This document shows, piece by piece, positions 1 to 11,477 of a stretch of DNA of 64,000 nt. The translations under genes were made by a program, and so were the position numbers. Origin of the DNA: Ianthella basta (lineage: Eukaryota; Porifera; Demospongiae; Verongiida; Ianthellidae). Where the stretch lies: assembly GCA_964019415.1 (NCBI GenBank), contig OZ025881.1, positions 883,201 through 947,200 of the forward strand. The letters are read 5' to 3'. The notes beneath the pieces are model-generated. The model made no database searches. It saw only the letters and a list, made by a program, of their open reading frames with translations, and was not told where the DNA came from. How positions within the stretch are numbered: the stretch's first letter is position 1; each line of letters starts with the position of its first letter.

Positions 1-3000
1 CCGGACCGGTTTTATCCTCAGAGACAAGATTTCTAAAAATCAAAGCTAAGCATTGTAAGACAGTTTCAGATTTGGGGGGGGCACTAACCAAAGTTTGCAA
101 TGCTCTGCTTTCTGATTGGTCTCCATACCGCGCGCGGGTGGCTGAATTTCGCCTAGTTATTAAGTGAAATAGCACTTGAACAATCATTATCTGCGCTGCA
201 CGGCGGCCATCTTACAATGACGTTTGCATAAAATTATAAACCGTTGCATCATCTTGTAGATGTTATAAGACACCTTACTGTACTGTAACCATGGGGATCC
301 TACATCTCTATGCTTAAAAGTGCCTGCTGATCTGTTGTGATACTCCCACAATATACACAGTCAAGCTGTCACATGCAACAGCTGTTGTTACATAGCGCGA
401 GCATGACTATTGCAAGATCTTGTTGAGACAGCTAAATCAAGACCGATTCAATATCATTTGTCACATGCAAGAAGGCCATTGACAGGCTTGCTGCAGCAAA
501 ATGCTTTAAGGCTCAGCTTGTTGAACACATGTGAGTGGGATACTGATAGTCTTGAAATGCCCCAGAATTGATCTTAGAGCATCCAGATTTCAAAAATTTC
601 CTTGGGGGGCATGCCCCCAGACCCCCTACAAGGTCAGGCACACTATGTAATGGTCGGACCGGTTTCTATCCTTGTGCTACGGCCCTGTAATGCCATAACA
701 CATGGCAGAGTTCCACTATCTAAGTTCTGCCCTAATTGTACCCTCTTCTCCAGTGTGACCATATTAAACATCTAATGCCTCACCTTGTATCTTCATTGGA
801 CATGTTCATACAATATGGAGGGTACTCATCGTGCATTCACAAAATATTACTAAGCTATTACAATCTATGTACTGTTCTCTCTGCATGGCACAGTCCCTCA
901 AAATCCAGATACTGTAAGGTGTGCGATAAGTTAGTTTAGCACTCATGGCACATCAGCACTTCTCATGGGGTCCCATGTATATGACAAACTGGCGTGGGGC
1001 ATGGTTGATGTCATGCAGGCACAGTGACCAACGAGCCTTAACCTCCATGTAATGTCCAGATACATATATGGATTGTGCAGTGTACCACATTTCCTTCTCA
1101 ACAGCTCATCATACAGCACATCACCATCTGTCAAACAGATGTATTGTAAGCTACTGCATGTCCTTACTATAGTTGCAGCAGCCTTCCCATCTGGTAACTG
1201 CACATACCACAAGTATTTATAGTACAAATGTGTCATTAGGTTACACTTCTTGTACACCTAGCACTCCCAATGTATTCAGCTACCATCACCTAAGCCATAC
1301 ACAAGGGATGGGCTTCACTACTACCTGGTATCACGTAAAGCCATGGCAGCCAGATGAAATGAGCTGCCATACAAGGAAAGGAGGAAAGAAGTGCACTAGA
1401 GGGCATGCACTGCTTCTATATATGTTTGGTATAATATAATGGCCACCATGAACCTAATATTCCTATTCTTCTCATATTACACTTGCACTTGGAAACCAAA
1501 GTTATTACTGGCAGGGCACATTACTGCAAGATTAGCTGCGATAACAATTGGGAAAATGATCAGGGATTTGCCATCTCACACATAGTTTGGTTTCTATTTT
1601 TGACACTTGCTCAATGCTTAATTAAGTATCTGGCATTAGTACAGTGGGAATGTGCAGCCACTAATGAAGCCTTGTCCCTTTGATGAGCACCTGTATGGTT
1701 TAAGTATGGCAGCATAATATGAGGAATGGATTAATTTGGGAGTGGTAGGTAGGCAGGTAAACAGATGGAAGCAGATGGGTGAACATGTCTGAGTCATTAT
1801 CACAAGCAATTCCCATGTTATACCTGTCACCAGGAGTGTATAATCATATTAATAAAAACATGAATTAAGGAATAGCAGAGGGAAGCACCCGTGCTACACA
1901 CCCGACTGTTTTAATCACTTGTGCTCCTGTTTCAAACTAAGTGACGTTGCTCGATACTAGCAAAGCACCTTGAACAGATCTGCTAACTTAGTATTTCACA
2001 CAATGGTACTGAAGTTGGTCATTGCCGTGTATATCAATGGTAATTGTGATGAAAGTGTACTCAACAATATGATGGCATTCAGCCTCTGAATGGACCAGAA
2101 CGTTTTGTTCCCTGGATCTTCACCAGCTGGTACAAAACTGGTACAAAGCTAAAGATAGCAGCAAGAGTGAATCATTAAAATGTAGTCAAGGGATGGGCTT
2201 CACTACTACCTGGTATCACGTACGTAAAGCCATGGCAGCCAGATGAAATGAGCTGCCATACAAAGAAAGTAGGAAAGAAGTGCACTAGAGGGTATGCACT
2301 GCTTCTATGTTTGTTGTAATATACTGACCACCATGCACCTAATATTCTTTTCTTACTATTAGAGACATGTTCACTGGCAGTAACACACTTGCACTTGGAA
2401 ACCAAAGTATACTACTGGTCAGGCACATTACTGAAAGATTAGCTGCGCTAACATTCAGGAATATGATCAGGGGTTTACCTTCGCACACTTAATCTGCTTC
2501 TATTTTGTACACTTGCTCAAAGTATCTGGCAATAGTATAGTGGGGATCTGAGTCATTGAAATGGCAAAGCCTTGCCCCTTTTGATGGGCAACTATATAGC
2601 ACCCCTGAATGCTGTTTTAATCATATGTGCCCCTGCTTCAAAGTGACGTTGCTCAATACTAGCAAAGCACCTGTAACAGATCTGCTAACGTAGTATTTCA
2701 CACAATGGTACTGAAGTTGGTCATTGCTGTGTATATCAATGTGTAATGATGATGAAGGTTTATCAACAATTTGATGGCATTCAGCCTCTGAATGGACATT
2801 TGCTTAACAATATGATGGAATTCAGTTTCTGAATGGACCAGAACGTTTTGTTCCCTGGATCTTCTTCAGCTGGTACAAAACTAAAGATAGCAGCAAGCAT
2901 GGATCATTAAAATGTGTGGGTGGGTGATGTAGAATTGGCTGTTGTAAAATAGTACCTACTGTGAATGAATAATATATATTAAAATAGACTAATGATTGAT

Positions 3001-4102
3001 CAATGTATTGTACCAAAGGTTGTGGAATGAGGCATAAACCTATTAATGTAATAATGATGATGTAATGAGAGGTACATGGTGATGGGGATAAAATGGATGG
3101 CAATGATGATTATAGTGGGTGGGGAGTAGAGTTCTTTCAGTGGGAGGTGTTCTTGCTAACTAGGGGGAGGGGGCCATGCAGGAAGGAAGGATTGGTGGAT
3201 AGTCTACAGGTTGGATGTCTTTTGCTGTTAGTGCATACGGAGGCCTCTAAGACCCTCTCTTCAAGTAGTGCATGGCCCTCCTGCTGCCTGCCACCCTCTC
3301 AGTTCACTGTGTGTTGGTTCTCCTATGCATCTCTATATTTCATTACCTGCAGTGTGTGAGGTCCAAATTTCACCTCACACTAAATTCAAAGTGATGAGTC
3401 TTAAATAACGATCATCTAATAATAAACACTAAGTCTTGGCAAAATATATTAAGTAGATGCTTAATTATCCCATAGTCAACTGCGACATGGTGAAACAGAA
3501 GTTTGAACACAGAACAATACGTGTATGTGTGAGTTAGTATTCTGTGCTGCTATGTGTATATACACATGAATAGTATACATATTGTATTATATGGAGGAAG
3601 GCTAATGGCGTGTGTTACAGCATAGAAATGGGGGCTACATGGGTGGGTGCTCTATATTCATTGAGTGAATCTTCATGCAGGTTCACGTACACTTGCACAA
3701 ATTATACATCAAACTGGCCATGGTTGAGGGCCAGTTCAATCCCTGAGTAATCACAGGCTAGACTCATCTCCATAATTATCGTACTGAGCTAGACTGTGAG
3801 CTATGTAACATTATTCTTAGTTATTGTTATGACATATTATACTATTATTGTACAATATACGTATTTGCAATCAGCTTATATTACATCATGCAAGTTTGTC
3901 TGCTTTGCTCATTATTAACTATCAGTAAATGCACATTAATACTCAGAGCTGATGTGAAAATAATTATACAGTTCATGATGCTAAAAATATATGGTTAATG
4001 TGGTAATGAGTGAGGTATATGACATGAGTACAAGGTGAAAATGAAGACACGCTGCTATCAATATAATTATATAGTCATCATATTACTCAATCTTTCCAGT
4101 GT
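1..4102. other. repeat-rich intergenic DNA, no supported gene
   Basis: No reading frame here has a signal peptide, recognisable domain or splice pattern that I can support. The stretch 1-680 is bounded by two similar GGACCGGTTT-containing segments (near 4 and 653) and holds a G-rich/C-rich inverted motif near 603-625, so it may be an old mobile element, but I could not place its ends. A tandem duplication occupies 1301-2912. The stretch 3100-4100 is A+T rich and carries nothing I can name. Confidence 0.5.
1301..2912. repeat. tandem segmental duplication, two diverged units
   Basis: Unit 1 is about 1301-2182 and unit 2 about 2187-2912. Both start with a GGGATGGGCTTCACTACTAC block, continue through a block on TAATATTC and a block on GTGACGTTGCTC, and end at a TTAAAATGT block. 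The second unit is about 150 bp shorter through internal deletions. The copies have diverged by small indels, so open frames inside them are unlikely to be coding. Confidence 0.7.
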
Positions 4103-4618
4103 TCAGGCTTCTTTCAATAAATGCACAGTGTATTCATCTGCCCAACAAAGAGTCTCTTCATCTGTGGGTTTGCACGTAAGGGAATCTTCCCAACTGCCCT
4201 CGCCAGTGTTTCTGTATTCAGTAATTAATCCTTTGATAGTGCTCTGGAGAGTTATGGCTGCTGTAGCCAGTTTATACTTCTCTGGTTCACATTCAGCAGC
4301 ACCACTGTTGAAACACTCGAGAACTGCCTCTTTCACCATCTGCGAAAATTTGGTTTGCCTTAGTAGTTCTTCCAGATAAGCGCCAATGTCTTTCTCAGCT
4401 AGACCACCTGTACTCAAGCCTTTATCAGCTACACAACTTGACCGTGCTACATTGCTACACAGTGCATCTCTGATACAGAGAAGCTCAGCCAGTGCATCCT
4501 TGATCATCATATCACCAGTCTTCTTACAAGACTGACTCTTCACTGGTGCTCCAAATGTCAGTGTGTAGATCACTGATGCAATGAGGAAGGTCTTGAGTAG
4601 TTTCCCTTGCCCCTCCAT
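4103..4618 (-). CDS. secreted cysteine-patterned small protein, paralog G1
   Basis: This is a single-exon gene for about 171 aa, the most diverged of the seven paralogs. I start it at the ATG on 4618, where all paralogs begin MExQGKLLK, because the in-frame codons upstream fall in the 5' leader downstream of a TATA box. Residues 1-24 are a signal peptide (core TFLIASVIYTLTFGA). Mature cysteines lie in SQSC, LLC, ALC, SSC, LECF, AEC, TCKPTD and LCWAD. The dibasic KR that follows FGAPV in its paralogs is KS here. Long amphipathic stretches suggest a helical secreted protein. I know no function for this family; a secreted effector, cytokine-like or recognition molecule are guesses. It has no coding neighbour other than its paralogs. 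Confidence 0.68.
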   Translation of the reverse strand: MEGQGKLLKTFLIASVIYTLTFGAPVKSQSCKKTGDMMIKDALAELLCIRDALCSNVARSSCVADKGLSTGGLAEKDIGAYLEELLRQTKFSQMVKEAVLECFNSGAAECEPEKYKLATAAITLQSTIKGLITEYRNTGEGSWEDSLTCKPTDEETLCWADEYTVHLLKEA

Positions 4619-4718
4619 TTGCTCTCTGTTCTGCTCTTGGACTATCTTGGGATGCTCCTCTCTTTGGGTCTTGTGAATGACTCTTGACTTGATGCTGCCA
4701 ACCTGATCACTGTCTCTC

Positions 4719-4774
4719 TTTATATATGCTGCGGAATTGAGGGAAGTTACAGTCATTGTAGGAAAACAGCTGTT
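4719..4774 (-). promoter_or_regulatory. G1 core promoter: TATA box and AACAGCTGTT palindrome
   Basis: Read on the minus strand, TATATAAA lies at 4719-4726, about 100 bp before the chosen ATG. The palindromic E-box AACAGCTGTT lies at 4765-4774. The more distal palindrome seen in paralogs is degraded here to two half sites (TGACATCA and TGATGTCA) near 4848-4878. The same order and spacing recur in front of the other paralogs. Confidence 0.7.
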
Positions 4775-5639
4775 ACAGAGTTTAGCACATATGCAAATAG
4801 AGTTCTCGAAGCACTCATTAGGAACGACATATCTAGGAGTTCTTCCTTGACATCATTAAAAATTTTATGTGATGTCATTCGTCCATGAATGTGTTTCCAT
4901 TTCCCACCTATCTGCATGCAAGGGTGTAGTCAGGTGGAAATGGTCTAGTATTATCACAGTGCATGGGATCAGTGGGATCCTTACCAGAGCTATGACCCTT
5001 AGTTGTTAAATACAGTATGTACTAAGTGCATGATAGTGTTACCTCCTCAGACAATTAAAGTAGTGTGTGCATCAAATGTTGACACTTCACATTAATGCTA
5101 GCAACATTTGTGAGTTTACATGTCACCTTCGACCCACTACCTACATTCTCTGCTCTAGCTAAATGCAACTTCTTCTCCATTGTGATATATAACATATATA
5201 TACATACGTACATACGTATGCAACATGCCTACTAGTGCTTCACATTGTCTCTGGGAGAGGTGCATGCCAGCAGTGTTCATGTGTTCATCATCATCATTCA
5301 TAAATAACATCAAAGTCTCCTCTGCAGGAAGATTAGCAAGCATTCTCTTGAACCAATCATTCACAGTCTACTCTCTGCATGCAGTCCCTCAAGATATGGT
5401 GCATGGTAAGGTACAGTCTGGCCCGCTAGCCCCTGCAATCAGGGGCCGGAAGTAGGTATTAGCGGCCAGATTAGGTAAGGTATACAGTTTAGCATCCATG
5501 CTACATCTGTCCTCCACATGGGGTCTCATTGTATAATGAAAACGGGCATACCAGTTGAGGGGCATGCATGGCTAATGTCATACATGTAGACATCGTGATC
5601 ATCTATGCTTTGATAAATAAACCTTAACCTCCGACACCG

Positions 5640-6800
5640 ATTGTAGAAGGTATATGCCACAAAAATACAATAAAAGACTTGGCTAGACTATTCCATGCGA
5701 GTTCTCTGTATCTAGGTGCAGTACACGTCCACCGTAGTGGCGTAAAAGAGCTTTCTGGTCCCACGAAGGGCGCAACAGGAGCAGCGTGCCGTCCGATCCC
5801 CGAAGGGCGCAACGGGGGCAAAGAAAGTTTAATTCCGCTAGCGGGAATGGTGTAATATAGTCGTAAAAAGTGCGACTCGCCTTTATACTGAGCTTCCATT
5901 ACTGTGCTGGATTGCCACTGTGCTGGAAGGCCTTTTCGGAGTATACCACTCCTCATCAGCAGCACTAGGCCAACAGACGTCACCAAGCAACCACTTGTAC
6001 GCGATGGGCTGGCGACCCCGGAATGCTGATGATGTTAAACGCGTCACTGCTCGAAATACAGAGGGAGATTCATGCAGAAGTGAACAATAATACAATAAAA
6101 GACTCCACTAGACTACTCCCTGCGAGTTCTCTACACCTAGGTGCAGTACACATCCCCCGTAGTGGCGTAAAAGAGCTGTCTGGTCCCACGAATGGCGCAA
6201 CAGAGGCAGCGTGCCGTCCGGTCTCCGAAGGGCGCAATCCAGCACAGTAATGGAAGCTCAGTATAGAGGTGAGTCGCCCTTTTTTGACTATATTACACCA
6301 TTCCCGCTAGACGGAATAAGCCTTTCTTTGCCCCCGTTGCGCACTTCGGGGACCGGGCGGCACGCTGCCTCTGTTATGCCCTTCGTGCACGTGCGACCAG
6401 GCAGCTCTTTTATACGCCACTACGGTGGACGTGTACTGCACCTAAGTGCAGAGAACTCGTCATTCACTCATCAGCGTTCCGGGGGTTGCCAGCCAATCGC
6501 GTACAATTGGTTGCTTGGTGACGTCTGGACGCTGTTGGCCTGTCACTGGAAAATTGGTCCTGGAAAAAATGGTCCTAGGATCAATTTTGTAATCAAAAAT
6601 ATTGGTCCGCAGACCAGAATTTTCTGAAAATAATGGTCCTACCCTGAAAATTTTGGTCCCTTTAAGCAGGGTGACAAAATTCTTGAAATAGCCCAGTGCT
6701 GCTGATGAGGAGTGGTTCTCTCCGAAAAGGCCTTCCAGCACAGTGGCAATCCAGCACAGTAATGGAAGCTCAGTATAGAGGTGAGTCGTCCTTTTTTTGA
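5640..6800. mobile_element. nested foldback element cluster
   Basis: Blocks around 5660-5960 and 6080-6240 are direct repeats of each other (both contain GTAGTGGCGTAAAAGAGCT). Their inverse appears at 6240-6470. A second pair of arms, 5957-6030 and 6470-6540, carries the GTCACCAAGCAACCA block and its complement. A third pair, 5910-5960 and 6700-6770, carries the GGCCTTTTCGGAG block and its complement. The G+C-rich composition differs from the flanks. About 150 bp of A+T-rich DNA with recurring TGGTCC words (6541-6690) interrupts the right arm. No transposase frame is visible, so this looks non-autonomous. Confidence 0.6.
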
Positions 6801-7549
6801 CTAAGCTATTTGATTTAATAATAGCTGCAGACGCTCTTCACATCTGGTAACTGTATGTAGTAGGAAGTGCATTTGAGTCATCGTTAGAGTGCTTTGAACA
6901 TGCACCTGCAGGGCTTTGGTGATGATAGCTGTGGGGAATGCCTTGGGAGTGACAGGTATGTGATGTAATGATGCTATAGGTTATATTTGCAGCTTTCTCT
7001 CCATCTGTGTGACAGGATGGTGATATAACATGGTGTGTGTTGATATCAAGAGGATATGGGACACCTTGCACAGTCTGGTCCCACCAGTTAAACGAAGACT
7101 CAGTGATTTAGAGGCAAGCATGACAGGATACAGCCAAAGTCTGTATTGCTGTTCCCACACAGCCTATTCTTATTGGGATCATTGATGCCCACAGCAAGTG
7201 CTCTGTAGTGTCAAATGACATGCACATGTATTTAGTATAGCAGCCAGCACATCTCTCAACAACATTAAGTATTCAGAGGTAGATGTAGAGACAATTTATG
7301 ATGTTGTCTGTTATGAGTCCTAAATGTCCACTTCATGTGTGTGTGTGTTGTCTATGCCACCTTGTGACACCTTGTGGGAGTGTACGTAGCTATCATAATC
7401 GTGCTGTTTTCACAGCCAAAATGCAGGGATCACACTGGATTCTACCACTGATTGGGGCAACCCAAGCTGAGGCCACCCGGGATTGCCCCAATGTTTACCA
7501 TTGGCACATCATGTCTGCCCCTATGTCTATATCTATCACAGTGACTAAA

Positions 7550-7747
7550 CTAACTGACGCTTGATTCAGCATGTCCATAGCAGCAGGCACCCACAAGTTT
7601 ACTTGAGTCATACATCAGCACACCATACATGTAGTTCATTAATGAGTCCCACAGCCTTGGCCACCCCACACACTCCTGCACCAAAGCCACCACTGGAGCC
7701 TTACTCTGCAACACCTGCATGAGGAACTGGTTGGATGTTTGAGTCAT
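7550..7747 (-). other. recurrent open frame FLMQVLQSKAPVV, coding status unknown
   Basis: The open frame reads MTQTSNQFLMQVLQSKAPVV and continues through ECVGWPRLWDSL for 65 aa. The same block recurs at about 22880-23015 and 42518-42655 (both minus strand) with few changes. In those copies the frame stops a little after WDSL and a second frame begins MTQVNLWVSAAMDML. All three copies sit in segmental duplications, which could preserve a frame without selection. On the opposite strand the flanking DNA has splice-like words, so the true sense strand is uncertain. I recognise no domain. Confidence 0.25.
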
Positions 7748-7895
7748 CTTAAGGCTCTCTCTCTTTGTTGGTTAACAGAGCATTAAGATCACCTGTATGG
7801 CATTGTTGGTGGTGATGGTCAAAGATTGAGGGGTGGCAGGTAGTAAGTGTGACATGATGCATGGTACTGATGTTGTTCACATCAATGTCCTGCAG

Positions 7896-7942
7896 ATTAA
7901 TTAATTAATTGATTAATTAATTGATTAATTGATTAATTGATC
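7896..7942. repeat. short A+T tandem repeat (TTAATTGATTAA type)
   Basis: About four to five units of TTAATTAATTGA and its variants occur in tandem. They lie in intergenic DNA beside a modular-repeat copy. Confidence 0.75.
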
Positions 7943-8559
7943 TTATTTAATGTGGGGAACCTTTAGCCAGAAGGCTACTCTTCCAGGCACCCACAACACA
8001 TACAATACATATAATACAAGCAACATAGACACACATACAGCAAGTTCAGTTTGTTATTTGTTCAGTGGGGCTGTTTGTTGTCAGGAGGGTGCTGCCACTG
8101 ATCATGAGGGCTTCTCTGCCATGGCCTGGGCTTGAGCTTGAACCGGAAACATCCCATAATCATGGATCTTGAATCGCGTGCTTCAGCTCCAGACCACCAG
8201 CACCCCCCCCCAAGATGACAAGATGGCATACAATTCTGTGGATGCCATACATACAGGCACAGAGGACCATCAAACCTTAACCTCAGCTATGGAATATCTG
8301 TACAAAGTTGACCATGCAGTGGGTGATGGGGCTTCACCAAGACATTTCACTTGTACAGGGTACCACATTGCCTCACTCAACAACACATCACACAACATTT
8401 TGCCATACTTTTGTCAAGCAGCTGTACCATGCACTCTTGATTGTGGAAGGTATATACCACATTCCCTATCTCGACATCACATCATCACACAAGACCATGC
8501 CATCTGTCAAACTGCTGTACCCCTGTCGTTTACCTCCTAGTGTCACCACAATAACCTAC

Positions 8560-8735
8560 TTTTCTTGCAATAGCTGCAGCAACTCTTCACATCTGCTAAC
8601 TGTATGTAGTGGGAAGTGTGAGTCATCATGAAAGGTGAATCCCCTCTCCCTGGATGTTTAATGGAGCTGCTAAGAATACATGTAGGGCTTTAGTGATGCT
8701 AGCTGTGGGGAATGCCTTGGGAGTGACAGGTAAAT
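8560..8735. repeat. dispersed modular repeat, representative copy
   Basis: Blocks occur in fixed order: GCAGCAACTCTTCACATCTG, a GTGAGTCATCATGAAAGGTG block, CCCCTCTCCCT, a TTTAATGGAG block, GGGCTTTAGTGATG, and GGGGAATGCCTTGGGAGTGA followed by CAGGTAAAT. Other plus-orientation copies lie near 6840, 13290, 22230, 23800, 29340, 29840, 41870 and 43870. Inverted copies lie near 17020, 18860, 19920, 33430, 36340, 39420, 44540, 47310 and 47890. Further blocks (CCATCTGT..GACAGGATGGTG, CACCTTGCACAGTCTGG) follow in many copies. It may be an old transposon-derived repeat or the ruins of a duplicated multi-exon gene. Confidence 0.65.
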
Positions 8736-9830
8736 AGGAAATGCATCTAATGATGACGAGGATGTGGTTTACAGGATTCAAATCCATCTGTTCAAGTGTT
8801 CCACACACGCAGCCAAGATGATATATATAACATGACTCCATTTTAATGGGTATTAAGGAAGTGAACATAAAGATGGAAGCAGCTGCTGCGTGTCTTAGCA
8901 CTAACTGTCCTTAAATTCCTCATGCACTCCTTATACAATACCCATGTTTCTTATCTATGCATACTGTCACCAGGAGCATTTTATACATACAGAAGTGCTT
9001 TGCCTTCCCCACTGTAAATTTGCCAAGACTTGTGTCAGTATATAATATTTCCCCCTTATTGCCCTTATTTCTTGTATTGCTGAACCCTTCCCCTCCTCTT
9101 GAATTATGTAAATACAGCACTGCACATGGTTACTGTTCAATAAATCATACATTAATTGCATTTTAGCATAATTATTATCCTGTTTCGCACAACAGCTGAG
9201 ACAGATCAAGCTGTATAATATTGTATATCCAATGGCATAATTATACAAGTAATACATGTTAAATAGACATTATCAGCCTGGTAATGATAATGTCGTAGAG
9301 ACTCACTGCTATGTTTGTTTGATAATGTATGAAGCTGATGAAGGCCTGTATAATGTCAAGGTGTCCTGCAATTGATTAACTGATACTGCATGCTATATAC
9401 ATACATGTGTATGCTCATTATCACCCTTACTACTATAGAATGATATTTTATGTGATCTATTCATACGTAGCTAATGATCATGCAGTGGAACCGGTCTAAA
9501 GCCAACTGTCTCAAGCAGCCAGCCTCCTGGCCCCAAATGCAGTACCACTAAAACATTGCAATCTACCTCTGTATAGCAGCCATGCACCTCTCTCTAAAGG
9601 TCAGTTATAGAACTGGCCCACAGACAGGTTCCACTGTAGTATGATTGAACACTTCATGGCAAGTGAATTAATCACCCCAAACAATGCTTCTACTTCCTGC
9701 ATGTGCATGCATGTGCTTGTGTGCTGTGTATAGATACACATACATTTATGTGTGTGCAAATATTATGCACATGTCTATATAGTTCAATGACGAGTGTTGC
9801 AGCAAAGACAAGGTGGCTGCATGAGTTCTA

Positions 9831-9836
9831 TTTATT
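9831..9836 (-). terminator. candidate poly(A) signal of G2
   Basis: AATAAA on the minus strand lies about 215 bp past the G2 stop, in the context CTCTCAATAAATAG. The same word follows the G4 reading frame (25653-25658, minus) and G7 (46337-46342, plus) at about 195-230 bp, which supports its use. Confidence 0.5.
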
Positions 9837-10049
9837 GAGAGATGTTATCATGTAGTGATGACATGCAACTCTGTCTGTTCAAATTGATCAACATTGATTA
9901 GGAGTGCTAAAAAGAAATTATGTGCAAATATAATATATATTATGCAGTTATATTCACTATTGAAATTGGTTAATCTGTCAAGTGATAATGAGTCAGGTTC
10001 ATGGCATGATTGAATACAAAGTGAACAATTAATGGTGGCAATAGTCTAC

Positions 10050-10601
10050 CTACGTACATGATTCACTAGTAGTATCCAATACTTTCTTAGTGTATTCACT
10101 TGCCCAGCAAAGAGTCTGTTCCATGTTTCCTCCATCTGCTGGTTTGCAATTTTGAGGAATCCTATATTTTACATCTTCACAATTACTGCATTCTTCAGCG
10201 CTAGCAATGGCACCTTTGATGATGGCTTGGAGCTTTACAACTGCTGTAGCACGCTTGCAATTCTGTGCACCAGTACAGTTAGTGGCACTGCTGTTGAAAC
10301 ACAGTTCCACTGCCTGACTCGCCATCTGTAAATAGTTGGTTTCGCTTCGAATGAGTAGTGGTTCCAGATACTCATCAAGGTCACATACTCTGATGCTATT
10401 AAGACCAAAAGAACAGTCCAACAGAGTTTCATTGTAATTGGCACACAATGTGTCTGTGATGTTGACAATATCTCTCTTTCCATCGTTGATCACGTTATCA
10501 GTGATAGTGCAAGCTTGTCTCTTCACTGGTGCTCCAAATGTCAGTGTGTAGATCACTGATGCAATGAGGAAGGTGTTGAGTAGTTTGCCTTGCCACTCCA
10601 T
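10050..10601 (-). CDS. secreted cysteine-patterned small protein, paralog G2
   Basis: This intact single-exon gene encodes about 183 aa. The start at 10601 matches the MEWQGKLL start of the family; codons upstream are 5' leader. The signal peptide covers residues 1-24, and FGAPVKR then gives a possible dibasic processing site before the mature N-terminus RQAC. Shared cysteine contexts are QAC, TLC, LDC, ELCFN, TNC, QNC, NCKPAD and LCWASEY, plus an extra SAEECSNC pair. N-glycosylation sequons include NIT, NSS and NCT. It belongs with G5, G7 and the broken G4 (all have ANET/ASET-like and CWASEY blocks). The function is unknown; abundant secretion is all the sequence supports. Confidence 0.72.
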   Translation of the reverse strand: MEWQGKLLNTFLIASVIYTLTFGAPVKRQACTITDNVINDGKRDIVNITDTLCANYNETLLDCSFGLNSIRVCDLDEYLEPLLIRSETNYLQMASQAVELCFNSSATNCTGAQNCKRATAVVKLQAIIKGAIASAEECSNCEDVKYRIPQNCKPADGGNMEQTLCWASEYTKKVLDTTSESCT

Positions 10602-10702
10602 TTGGTCTCTGTTCTTCTCTTGGACTATTTTGGGATGTTTTGTCTCTTTGTGTCTTGTAAATGACTCTTGACTTGATGCTGCCAACCTGATCACTGTCCC
10701 TC

Positions 10703-10860
10703 TTTATATATGCTGTGGAATCAAGTGAAGTCGCACAGTCATTATAGGAAAACAGCTGTTACAGAACTATGGTATAGCACAAAGGTAGGAGAACTCGAAG
10801 TGCTGAGCAGAAGCGATGTATTGGGGATTTGTCCCTGATGTCATCACAGTTGTGATGTCA
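10703..10860 (-). promoter_or_regulatory. G2 promoter: TATA, E-box palindrome, distal TGATGTCA palindrome
   Basis: On the minus strand TATATAAA lies at 10703-10710, AACAGCTGTT at 10751-10760, and an imperfect inverted repeat containing TGATGTCATCACA at 10837-10860. The distal site is one base off the TGACGTCA cAMP-response-type site found before G3, G5 and G6. Spacing to the ATG matches the other paralogs. Confidence 0.7.
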
Positions 10861-11086
10861 TTAATTCTTCCATGAATGTCTTCCTTTTCATCCTGTACTA
10901 CTTGCATGGGTGCGATCAGGAAGAGTGTATACTAAGTGCTAGCAATTTATACCTTCTCAAACAAAATAGAGTATGTATCTACTGTTGGCACATGCCATTA
11001 ATGCTACAATATAGCTATCAACTCTGTGTGTTGAGGTCCCTTAAGATGCTGTATGGTATGTTTGTGCATGTTCAGCACCCATGCCA

Positions 11087-11265
11087 CAGTGGCGGATCTA
11101 GGATTTCTGCGTGAAAGGGGGTTCTAAAGTAGTTAGATGCACACAGTGCCCCTGAAGTATTGTCACCATGCCTATTTCTGGTGTAATATCTGCCTATTAT
11201 CCTTCAAATGAGTAGCAAAAGGGGGATTCCTTCACACTCCTGTATCCCCCTCTGGTCCGCCACTG
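11087..11265. mobile_element. hAT-like MITE, copy A
   Basis: The ends are CAGTGGCGGATCTAGG on the left and TCCGCCACTG on the right, a 10-bp perfect terminal inverted repeat. Flanks carry TGCCA at 11082-11086 and 11266-11270, a probable target duplication. The element is 179 bp and non-coding. CAGTGGCGGAT termini are typical of hAT-type MITEs in animals; the 5-bp visible duplication is shorter than the 8 bp usual for hAT, so the superfamily call is tentative. Confidence 0.65.
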
Positions 11266-11289
11266 TGCCACATCTGTCCTTCACATGAG

Positions 11290-11477
11290 ATCTCTAGTAT
11301 ATGACAAACTGGACAGTTGTGAGGCATGGCTGATATCATACAGGCACAATGGCTAACTAGGCTTAACCTCCAATGTTGATTGCGGAAAGTACCACATTCC
11401 TCTCTCAACAGCACATCACACAGCTCATCACCATCTGTCAAACACCTGTGTATTCTGTTACCTCCTAGTGTCACCAC
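11290..11477 (-). other. recurrent open frame CLTDGDELCDVLLREECGTF, coding status unknown
   Basis: This frame continues through HWRLSLVSHCAC and GQMWHSG. Related frames lie at about 13050-13237 (minus), 20129-20320 (plus), 29130-29313 (minus) and 44749-44930 (plus), with an older relative at 943-1150 (minus). All follow a GTGGTGACA...GGAGGTAACAGAG block that could be a splice acceptor region, and most run into the MITE. Frame conservation over five copies is notable, but the copies belong to recent segmental duplications. No domain is recognised. Confidence 0.3.

Larger units (their letters stand above)
4780..10049. other. intergenic mosaic of repeats between G1 and G2
   Basis: There is no supported gene. 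Contents are a nested foldback cluster (5640-6800), modular-repeat copies near 6840-6960 and 8560-8730, the recurrent open frame at 7550-7747, a TTAATTAATTGA run at 7896-7942, and G2 downstream sequence from about 8900 to 10049. The last part recurs in direct orientation downstream of G4 (about 24.2-25.8 kb), so the segment was duplicated together with its gene. Confidence 0.5.

Noticed and set aside
3093-3359. 88-codon frame MDGNDDYSGWGVEFF...
   Set aside because: No family, no conserved copy elsewhere in the window, no promoter or splice signal that I could support.
4035-4379. Plus-strand 114-codon frame
   Set aside because: It is antisense to G1, which has the promoter, signal peptide and family conservation.
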